Shown here: piece by piece, positions 58,100-64,000 of the stretch
Numbering within the stretch: the stretch's first letter is position 1
How the letters are laid out: each line of letters begins with the position of its first letter
DNA from: Burkholderiales bacterium
GTDB taxonomy: Bacteria; Pseudomonadota; Gammaproteobacteria; Burkholderiales; Burkholderiaceae_A
Length of the DNA: 64,000 nucleotides
Direction: 5' to 3'
NCBI GenBank assembly: GCA_027486725.1
Contig: JAIXOP010000011.1
Coordinates: forward strand, 62,001-126,000
The notes under the pieces: generated by a model
Seen by the model: only the letters and a program-made list of their open reading frames with translations
The model's database searches: none
Told to the model about the DNA's origin: nothing
Program-made: the position numbers and the translations under genes

Positions 58100-58204
58100 G
58101 GGGACGCCGGGAGTCCATTCCAGCCGCTCGGCCTTCTCCGGACGAAAGCCCGGGAAGGCGCTGGGGAGCGGCGGAGGGGTGCTTCGAGAACCGAGGGCCG
58201 TGGC

Positions 58205-58630
58205 TTAGGCCTCGGCGGCGTCGGCCGTGGGCGTGGTGTCGGTCGAGGCCAGGGCCTGACTCACCGCAGCACGGCGGGCGGGCAGCTTCTCGCGGATGCG
58301 TGCCGACTTGCCCGAGCGCTGGCGGAGGTAATAAAGCTTGGCTCGGCGGACATCGCCGCGGCGCTTGACCTCGATCTTGGCAATCGCCGGGGAGTAGGTC
58401 TGGAACGTGCGCTCGACGCCCTCGCCCGCGCTGATCTTGCGAACGATGAAGGAGGAGTTGATGCCACGGTTGCGCACGGCGATGACCACGCCTTCGTAGG
58501 CCTGGACCCGCTTGCGGGTTCCTTCGACCACATTCACCGACACCACCACGGTGTCGCCGGGGCCGAATTCGGGGACTTCCTTGCCCAGGCGGGCAATTTC
58601 TTCTTGTTCCAGCTGCTGAATCAGATTCAC
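58205..58630 (-). CDS. rplS: Ribosomal protein bL19
   Basis: It is 141 residues from a GTG behind [50 protein letters not shown] and the [12 protein letters not shown] segment are L19. It has a C-terminal extension of about 25 residues, Thr/Ala-rich. It is last of rpsP-rimM-trmD-rplS. Confidence 0.97.
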   Translation of the reverse strand: MNLIQQLEQEEIARLGKEVPEFGPGDTVVVSVNVVEGTRKRVQAYEGVVIAVRNRGINSSFIVRKISAGEGVERTFQTYSPAIAKIEVKRRGDVRRAKLYYLRQRSGKSARIREKLPARRAAVSQALASTDTTPTADAAEA

Positions 58631-58639
58631 GTCGTGCTC

Positions 58640-59458
58640 CTAGACATCGTTTGCCGGGTTGTTTTGGTCACTGCTCTTGCCGCAGTTTCTGCTGCTGTTT
58701 TTGCTGGGAAATTCCAGCGATCCCGGCCAGAGGATGGGTTGTTCAATGGGATGTTGGTGCGGGTTGGCCAGAAACTGGGCCGTACGAACTTTGGCCTGCT
58801 GGGCACGCCAATCCGCTATTTTGCCATGGTGCCCCGACAAAAGCACGTCGGGCACTGCCTGCCCCTCGAAGACCTCGGGGCGCGTGTAGTGGGGGTGGTC
58901 CAGCATGCCGTGCACGAAGGAGTCCTGCTCGGCCGACTCGGGATCCCCCAACACACCCGGCAGACGGCGGATCCAGGCGTCCATGACCGCCAGGGCTGCG
59001 ATTTCTCCGCCCGAGAGCACCACATCGGCCAGGCGCAGCTCCTCATCCACATAACGATCAATGAATCGCTGGTCGATGCCTTCGTAGCGCCCGCAGATGA
59101 GGGTGGTCTGCACCAACCGGCCAGCACGGCTGGCATCGAGCCGAGGGCGCAGCCAGGGCTCGGACAAAAGCGGGCCCGAGGGCGACATCAGGATGGTGGG
59201 GCCCGCCGGCAGGCCCTGCCCCTCGAGGTCCTCGCGGATGGCCTTCAAGCAGTCGGCCAGCGGCTGGGCGAGCATGACCATGCCAGGCCCCCCACCATAG
59301 GGTCGATCGTCCACCGTCTGATGAACGTCGTGCGTGAAGCTGCGGGGATTCCATGCCTGGACGGTAACCAGACCCCGCTGAACGGCGCGGCCGCAGACGC
59401 CCTGGACCTGAAACGGTGCCAGAAGCTCGGGCAGAACGGTGATGACATCGAAGCGCAT
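58640..59458 (-). CDS. trmD: tRNA (guanine-37-N1)-methyltransferase
   Basis: It is 272 residues. [63 protein letters not shown] (trefoil-knot SAM site) and [21 protein letters not shown] (catalytic Asp) are TrmD motifs. It methylates G37 to prevent frameshifting. It is third gene of the operon. Confidence 0.97.
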   Translation of the reverse strand: MRFDVITVLPELLAPFQVQGVCGRAVQRGLVTVQAWNPRSFTHDVHQTVDDRPYGGGPGMVMLAQPLADCLKAIREDLEGQGLPAGPTILMSPSGPLLSEPWLRPRLDASRAGRLVQTTLICGRYEGIDQRFIDRYVDEELRLADVVLSGGEIAALAVMDAWIRRLPGVLGDPESAEQDSFVHGMLDHPHYTRPEVFEGQAVPDVLLSGHHGKIADWRAQQAKVRTAQFLANPHQHPIEQPILWPGSLEFPSKNSSRNCGKSSDQNNPANDV

Positions 59459-59461
59459 GGC

Positions 59462-59950
59462 TCAGTCTCTCAGCCAGTCGGGGTCCCAGTCGACCCGCAC
59501 CTCTTTGGCGCTCAGGTCGACAGCATCCACATGGGCATCCACAAAGGGAATCCAGTGGGGCCCAACGACCATCCAGTCTTGAACACCATTGGTCTCGAGG
59601 CGCTCGATGGTTCCCAGCTCCCGGCCATCGCGATGGCGCACACGACACCCGATGAGATCGACCCAATAGTGCGTGTCGTCGTCGAGCGGGGGCAGCTCAG
59701 CGCGGTCGAGTCCGACCTCGGCATGAAGAAACTGCTCGGCCAACTCGCGGCGTTCCACCCCATCGATCAACAGCGCCCAGTCGCCCCCGTGGCGGGCGAA
59801 TTTCAACAAGGCAATCTGTGCCCACGCCGCACCCGAGCTGGAGCGACGCACAATCCAGACCGCCTTGGCCTGGGCCAGGCTCTCGCCATCGGCATCGGGA
59901 TTGAGGGGCCGGACTCGAAGTTCACCGGCATTTCGCACCGCGCCAACCAC
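59462..59950 (-). CDS. rimM: Ribosome maturation factor RimM
   Basis: It is 162 residues from the first canonical start, a GTG at 59950. NAGELRVRPL, then the PRC-barrel domain with YWVDLIGCRVRHRDGRELGTIERL and WIPFVDAHVDAVDLSAKEVRVDW are RimM. The family N-terminus normally begins with a VxLGRVxxxxGxxGELRV strand; here FVALGRVVGAVRNAGELRV is encoded, but its first half lies upstream of the GTG in a frame that stays open to the rpsP stop without any ATG, GTG or TTG. Start unresolved. Confidence 0.9.
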   Translation of the reverse strand: MVGAVRNAGELRVRPLNPDADGESLAQAKAVWIVRRSSSGAAWAQIALLKFARHGGDWALLIDGVERRELAEQFLHAEVGLDRAELPPLDDDTHYWVDLIGCRVRHRDGRELGTIERLETNGVQDWMVVGPHWIPFVDAHVDAVDLSAKEVRVDWDPDWLRD

Positions 59951-60094
59951 CCGGCCCAGGGCGACAAACTGGGCGGGGGCACGGGCATGAAAGAGCCGAT
60001 CGATGCGATCGGCTGGGGAGGCTTTGGCTCCCGGGGGGGCAAGGCGGGAGAGCCGCCGTTCTAGGAAGCGGCTCAGGGCAGCAACCGAGGTCGG

Positions 60095-60349
60095 TTAGGC
60101 AGCAGCCGCAGCAGAGAACTCGCGCACCAGCTGGGCAACCCGGGGGCTCATCTGCGCGCCCTGGCTCTTCCAATATTCCACCCGCTCCATGGCAATGGTC
60201 ATGCGGGGATCGTTGCCACGAGCCAGGGGGTTAAAGTAGCCCACACGCTCGATGAAACGACCATCGCGGCGCGACCGCGAGTCGGTGGCGACCACATGAT
60301 AAAAAGGGCGCTTGTGGGAACCGCCGCGGGCCAGACGAATGACAACCAT
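60095..60349 (-). CDS. rpsP: Ribosomal protein bS16
   Basis: It is 84 residues from the ATG at 60349 behind [47 protein letters not shown] is S16. It is the first gene of the rpsP-rimM-trmD-rplS operon. Confidence 0.97.
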   Translation of the reverse strand: MVVIRLARGGSHKRPFYHVVATDSRSRRDGRFIERVGYFNPLARGNDPRMTIAMERVEYWKSQGAQMSPRVAQLVREFSAAAAA

Positions 60350-60360
60350 GATGAAGTCCT

Positions 60361-60420
60361 TTAATCCTTGAAATCTTTGAAGTCCCTGACATCCTTCAGT
60401 TCTGAGTCTTTCAGTTCTGA
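60361..60420. repeat. Degenerate short repeats in the rpsP leader
   Basis: On the plus strand, CTTCAGTTCTGAGT and TTTCAGTTCTGAAT are direct repeats, and CTTTAATCCTTG, ATCTTTGAAG and CATCCTTCAG repeat a CTTT/CCTT theme. On the minus strand these lie just before the rpsP ribosome binding site, so they are in the operon leader. The stretch is AT-rich relative to its neighbours. Confidence 0.5.
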
Positions 60421-60466
60421 ATGTCCAGCTAGGAATTCTTCTGGAGAGGGAATTTGGTGAAAAGCC

Positions 60467-61654
60467 GTGGAGTTTAACAGCCCACCCCCCCTTTGCAAAG
60501 GCGAGGGCCTGCGCCGGCGGTTGCTTGGCATGGCCGGACGCTGGGGCCTGGCCTCGGTGCTGGGCGGCCTGGGGGGCGGCCTCGGGGGAGTTCTCACCGC
60601 TGGTCCCGTGGCGATGGCAGCCCCCACCCGGGCGTCTCGCCCGGCCTGGATGTCGGAGCCCCTCTATGCCGCCCTCCTCGAAGATCTGCGCAGCCAGGCC
60701 CAAATGCCCAGCGCCCGGGCCGAGGCCCTGCTGGCTGGGGTCAAGCTGCAGGCCCGTGCGCTGCGACTCGCCTTTCCACCCCCGAAGATCGAGCCCCCAG
60801 GATCGCCACCCACAATCCCACCCAGCTTGTCGGAGCTTGCCCTGCGCCAGACCCTGCCCGACATCCTCGCCCAAGGCAGCAGCTTTGTTCGCAGCCACAG
60901 CGCAGCCATCGACGAGGTGTCGGCTCAGTTCGAGGTGCCCCCGGCGGTCCTGCTCGGAATCCTCGGCGTGGAAACGCGCTTTGGGCGGATCCAGGGAACA
61001 TTCCCCACCCTCGACACCCTGGCCACGCTGGGCTTCAAGGGCCAACGTCGGCAAGACTTCTTCCTGCAGGAGCTGGTTGCCCTGGTGCGCCTGTCCGATG
61101 CCTTGGGCCGGCCCGTCGGCAGTTTTGCGGGCTCCTTTGCCGGCGCCCTGGGAATCCCTCAGTTCATGCCCAGCAGTTACCTGCGCTGGGCACGCAGCCA
61201 TGCACGAGTCGATCGCCCGGCCGACCTGTTCCAGCGTCCCGAGGATGCGCTGGCCTCGGTCGGCAATTTCCTGCGCGAGCATGGATGGTCGGCGGCACAC
61301 CCTGTGGCCCTGCCCTGCCGATCCGCGGATCCCGATCTGGACCGATGGGAGGTCGTGGGCCTTCAGGCCCAGCACACCCTGGGGGAGCTGATCGAGGCGG
61401 GGGCCGTGGCCCCCCGCGATGCCGAAGGCTACAGCCGTCGAGCGCCCATGAGCCTCATCCGACTCACCGAGGGCACCGAACCCGACACCCGCTGGGCAGT
61501 GGGTCCGAGTTTCTTTGCCATCACGCACTACAACCGCAGCTACCGCTACGCTGCCTCGGTCTTGGCACTGGCCGGTGGGCTGCGTGGCAGCCTGGGCATC
61601 AGTGGTCCGCGCTGGGCGGGAAGCCGATCAGTGCCGCTGCCGCTTCAGGGTTGA
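60467..61654 (+). CDS. Lytic murein transglycosylase, MltB family
   Basis: It is 395 residues from a GTG at 60467 (an ATG at 60530 is possible and would still leave an export signal). The catalytic Glu is in [44 protein letters not shown] and [13 protein letters not shown] are the following MltB motifs. It cleaves peptidoglycan glycan strands to anhydromuropeptides in the periplasm. No lipobox cysteine is seen at a cleavage site, so it may be a soluble form. Its 3' end overlaps the convergent Nudix gene by 56 bases. Confidence 0.88.
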   Translation: MEFNSPPPLCKGEGLRRRLLGMAGRWGLASVLGGLGGGLGGVLTAGPVAMAAPTRASRPAWMSEPLYAALLEDLRSQAQMPSARAEALLAGVKLQARALRLAFPPPKIEPPGSPPTIPPSLSELALRQTLPDILAQGSSFVRSHSAAIDEVSAQFEVPPAVLLGILGVETRFGRIQGTFPTLDTLATLGFKGQRRQDFFLQELVALVRLSDALGRPVGSFAGSFAGALGIPQFMPSSYLRWARSHARVDRPADLFQRPEDALASVGNFLREHGWSAAHPVALPCRSADPDLDRWEVVGLQAQHTLGELIEAGAVAPRDAEGYSRRAPMSLIRLTEGTEPDTRWAVGPSFFAITHYNRSYRYAASVLALAGGLRGSLGISGPRWAGSRSVPLPLQG

Positions 61655-62327
61655 ATTCGCCCGCAACGCAGCGCCGTCCGATGTCCTCAAGCCCCATCGG
61701 GGCGAAGTCCATCACCTCGCCATCGATGGCCCGAGGCGCAAAGCCCTCCGGAGCCGCAGCCTCGAACACCCAAACCCGCTCGCGCTGCAGGCCCTGCGCA
61801 CAAGACCGGGTGATCCGCATCCAACCACGAAACCGCGGAGTGACGGCCAGGACAAGGCCGCATTCTTCATAGGCCTCCCGAACCACCGCCCTGGCGGCGC
61901 ACTCGTTGGCTCCCAGCCCGCCGGCGGTAACCGCATCCCAGAGCCCTGGGTCAATGGCCTTGTGCAAGGCCCTTCGGCCACACCATGCCTGGCCATCCGG
62001 CCGCCAGAGATTGAGCTGAACAGAGTTGCTCCAGAGGCCCAATGGCCGAAAGAGGCTGCGCTCGAGCCCGAGGACTCGGCCCCCCGCATCGCGCAGCCGG
62101 TGCCCGTCGGTGCCGGTGATGGCGAAGTTCTCACCTCGCCAACTGGCCGCAGGCATCTGGGGGCGAAGCCGATCGGCAAGAGCGTCCCAGGCTGCCTGAT
62201 GCATCGGTCGGGCATGAAGGCCGCCCAGCACCTGGCTCACCATGGGGGCGAGCTCTGGCAAGGCCAGACCAAGGCCATCGCCCCAGGGAATGGGGCTTCG
62301 TGAATCGGGGGATATCAGTTCGGCCAT
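61599..62327 (-). CDS. Nudix hydrolase with N-terminal DUF4743 domain
   Basis: It is 242 residues. The N-terminal half (about 10-110) resembles DUF4743, found with Nudix domains in thiamin pyrophosphokinase-related proteins; the Nudix box [23 protein letters not shown] follows at about 135-157. The substrate is unknown; related eukaryotic/bacterial proteins act on thiamine diphosphate analogues. It is divergent from the thermonuclease-like gene. Confidence 0.85.
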   Translation of the reverse strand: MAELISPDSRSPIPWGDGLGLALPELAPMVSQVLGGLHARPMHQAAWDALADRLRPQMPAASWRGENFAITGTDGHRLRDAGGRVLGLERSLFRPLGLWSNSVQLNLWRPDGQAWCGRRALHKAIDPGLWDAVTAGGLGANECAARAVVREAYEECGLVLAVTPRFRGWMRITRSCAQGLQRERVWVFEAAAPEGFAPRAIDGEVMDFAPMGLEDIGRRCVAGEFNPEAAAALIGFPPSADH

Positions 62328-62345
62328 GGGTGCGATGATTGGGCC

Positions 62346-62999
62346 ATGAGAATTCCAACGCTTCGAACACTGCCCACCCGCCGACGGGGACTCATCCCCA
62401 CGGTGGGCTTTGCCCTATTTTGCGTGTTGATGCTGGCCTTGCAAGAGTCTCCGCTGTTTGGCTCAGCGCCCGCCCGATCGACCTCGTCGCCCGAGGCTGC
62501 CTCGGCATCGCCGCCCGCCCCATCCCAGGCCTCCGGTCCTGTGCTGCGGCTTGATCCTCGGGGCGAGAAGGTGATGCTGCGTCTGGACAAGGGCACCGAT
62601 GGTGATTCCTTCGTGGGCATCACCCGGGCGCAGGAGTCGGTCCGCGTTCGGCTCATCGGGATTGATGCGCCCGAGCGGGCCCAGCCCCATGGACCCCAGG
62701 CGCGCAAGGCCCTCGAGGAAAAGCTGCGGCGTGCGGAATTCGAGGTCACCCTGGTCCGGCGGGACAACTACGGCCGTTGGCTGGTCACCGCCCGCATCGA
62801 TGGCAACGATGTGGGCGAGTGGATGCTGCGCGAGGGCCATGCATGGATGTACCGCGAATACCTGAAGGACATCCCTGCCGGGGTGCGCGAGCCCTACGAC
62901 CGGGCCGAGGCAGCGGCCCGTTCGGCTCAGCGAGGCCTCTGGGCCTTGCCGTCGCCCGAGGCTCCCTGGGACTTCCGTCGACGCCGCAGGGATTCATAA
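62346..62999 (+). CDS. Staphylococcal-nuclease-like (thermonuclease) protein, exported or anchored
   Basis: It is 217 residues. A basic start and one hydrophobic segment (about 17-36) form a signal or anchor, then a Ser/Ala/Pro linker, then the SNase domain: GTDGDSFVG, VRVRLIGIDAPERAQPHGPQA (catalytic Arg and Glu) and RRDNYGRWLVTARIDGNDVGEWMLREGHAWMYREY. It probably degrades extracellular or periplasmic nucleic acid. Its 3' end overlaps rlmB by 73 bases. Confidence 0.88.
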   Translation: MRIPTLRTLPTRRRGLIPTVGFALFCVLMLALQESPLFGSAPARSTSSPEAASASPPAPSQASGPVLRLDPRGEKVMLRLDKGTDGDSFVGITRAQESVRVRLIGIDAPERAQPHGPQARKALEEKLRRAEFEVTLVRRDNYGRWLVTARIDGNDVGEWMLREGHAWMYREYLKDIPAGVREPYDRAEAAARSAQRGLWALPSPEAPWDFRRRRRDS

Positions 63000-63733
63000 C
63001 AGACCACCCCCGCCGTCACCGAGACATTCAGACTCTCCACCGCGCCAAGCATGGGCAGGGACACCATCTCGTCGCAGTGCTCTTTGACGAGGCGCCGCAG
63101 GCCTGCCCCTTCCGCACCCAAGACCCAGACCATCGGCTGCGCAGGCCAGTCGCCCTCGAAGAGGTCGGTGGCGCCCTCGTCGTCGAGGCCTAGGACCAGG
63201 TAGCCCGCGTCCTGGGCCTGCTCGATGGCGCGGGCGAGATTGGTCACCCGCAGGTAGGGCATCGAATCGGAGGCGCCGGCAGACACGCGGATGGCCACAT
63301 CCGAGAGGGGGGCCGAATGGTCCTTGGGTGCGACCACTCCGCCAAACCCCGCCCCATCGGCCGATCTCAGGATCGCCCCCAGGTTGTGGGGGTCGGTCAC
63401 ACCATCGAGAAACAGCAGCTGCCGGTCCTTGGGCGCGCGGTCGGCCATCAGCTCCAGGAGGCTGGGCAGGTCATCGGGCTGGGTACGCGGCAAGGCCTTG
63501 GCCAGGGCACCCTGGTGGCGCTCCCCTCCGGCAAGGCCGTCGAGCTCGCGGGCGGCCACCAACTGCACCTGAGCCACCCCCGCCTGCTTCAACTCGGCGA
63601 TGAGGGCCTTCACCCGGCCATCGCGGCGGGCCTCATCAAAGTACACGCCCACCAGCGTGTCGGGCGCAGCCCGCATGCGGGCGCGAATCGCGTGAAAGCC
63701 CAGGAGGTTTACGTGGATGTCCTTGCGGCTCAT
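62927..63733 (-). CDS. rlmB: 23S rRNA G2251 2'-O-methyltransferase RlmB
   Basis: It is 268 residues. The N-terminal substrate-binding domain begins VNLLGFHAIRARM; the SPOUT domain has LDGVTDPHNLGAILRSADGAGF, VWVLGAEGAGLRRLVKEHCDEMVSLPMLGAVESLNVSVTAGVV. It methylates G2251 in the ribosomal P loop. It starts inside the stop of the upstream frame (ATGA). Confidence 0.94.
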   Translation of the reverse strand: MSRKDIHVNLLGFHAIRARMRAAPDTLVGVYFDEARRDGRVKALIAELKQAGVAQVQLVAARELDGLAGGERHQGALAKALPRTQPDDLPSLLELMADRAPKDRQLLFLDGVTDPHNLGAILRSADGAGFGGVVAPKDHSAPLSDVAIRVSAGASDSMPYLRVTNLARAIEQAQDAGYLVLGLDDEGATDLFEGDWPAQPMVWVLGAEGAGLRRLVKEHCDEMVSLPMLGAVESLNVSVTAGVVCYESLRRRRKSQGASGDGKAQRPR

Positions 63734-64000
63734 GCACCGGCCCCCGAGCGACGTTTGGCGTTGGACTTGCCTTTGCGGCTTGCCTTGGCCGGCTTGGCGG
63801 ACTTGGCTGCCTTGGGCTTGACTGCCTTGGCCTTGGCCGACTTCGCCGTGGCCGACTTGTCCGTCGCAGGCTTGCCTTTCGTCGACTTGGACGCCATCGA
63901 CTTGGCCGCCGTCGATTTGACCTTCGCGGATCTGGCCTTGGGCGATTTGGCGGGCTGGCTGGTTTTGGCTGCGGGAAATTCCAGCTCCGCCCCCACGAGC
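63730..64000 (-). CDS. Lys/Ala-rich C-terminal tail, probably of RNase R; truncated by window edge
   Basis: The frame is open to the right edge; the GTG at 63996 is the first start-like codon inside the window but the real start is probably outside. The visible 90 residues are dominated by Lys, Ala, Ser and Pro in AKSxKxK-type repeats, ending KRRSGAGA. In many Burkholderiales rnr lies directly upstream of rlmB and RNase R ends in such a basic tail, so this is the likely identity, but no catalytic or S1 domain is visible here. Confidence 0.55.
   Translation of the reverse strand, partial: LVGAELEFPAAKTSQPAKSPKARSAKVKSTAAKSMASKSTKGKPATDKSATAKSAKAKAVKPKAAKSAKPAKASRKGKSNAKRRSGAGA

Overview
The window is about 64 kb of high-GC, densely coded chromosome. 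It carries no phage, integrase, transposase or CRISPR array. Gene content and order fit a betaproteobacterium of the order Burkholderiales: carA-carB-greA-rlmE-ftsH-folP-glmM, an SRP RNA next to dnaX-ybaB-recR, trxA-rho-rpmE2, and rpsP-rimM-trmD-rplS beside a Nudix gene, a CobD-like gene, rsgA and orn. A phasin and a 3-hydroxybutyrate dehydrogenase suggest polyhydroxyalkanoate metabolism. I cannot name a genus from sequence alone.

Layout. 1-6.9 kb: a probable beta-1,3-glucan cluster, with an ATP-grasp enzyme (cut by the left edge), a GH17-GT2 glucan synthase, a GH17 hydrolase and an LTA-synthase/OpgB-like membrane sulfatase-fold enzyme. 6.9-11.4 kb: a tightly packed minus-strand run of thioesterase, crotonase, nucleotide pyrophosphatase-like phosphodiesterase, BdhA-like dehydrogenase and BaiN-like flavoprotein. 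11.5-13.3 kb: tonB-exbB-exbD. 13.4-15.8 kb: ahpC-ahpF behind a well-formed OxyR-type site. 15.8-19.7 kb: a PCuAC copper chaperone and a probable zinc-uptake set (ZrgA/DUF2796, ABC ATPase, ABC permease, DUF3299). 19.8-24.8 kb: a small unknown gene with a YkuK-type RNase H-like gene, an SbtA-like bicarbonate permease, phasin, YggX, PhoU, RpiA and a YkgJ-type cysteine cluster protein. 24.8-25.1 kb: tRNA-Pro, -Arg and -His. 25.1-31.5 kb: pstSCAB behind a Pho box, directly followed upstream by the ArsJ/GAPDH arsenate-detoxification pair. 31.5-44.8 kb: housekeeping genes on the minus strand. 44.8-50.7 kb: an AddAB-type recombination nuclease in which AddA is split into separate helicase and nuclease genes. 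51-64 kb: trxA, rho, rpmE2, a membrane glycosyltransferase, orn, rsgA, the rpsP operon, a lytic transglycosylase, a Nudix hydrolase, a thermonuclease-like protein, rlmB and the tail of a probable rnr.

Recurring features: start codons are often TTG or GTG, and in rlmE and rimM the conserved N-terminus lies upstream of every canonical start. Six of the convergent gene pairs overlap tail to tail, five of them by 28 to 91 bases. Short tandem repeats (units of 11-15 bases) occur in several intergenic gaps and once inside a gene. The regulatory sites with the best sequence support are the OxyR site of ahpC, the Pho box of pstS and the inverted repeat before the ArsJ-linked GAPDH. No gap longer than 300 bases lacks a gene.
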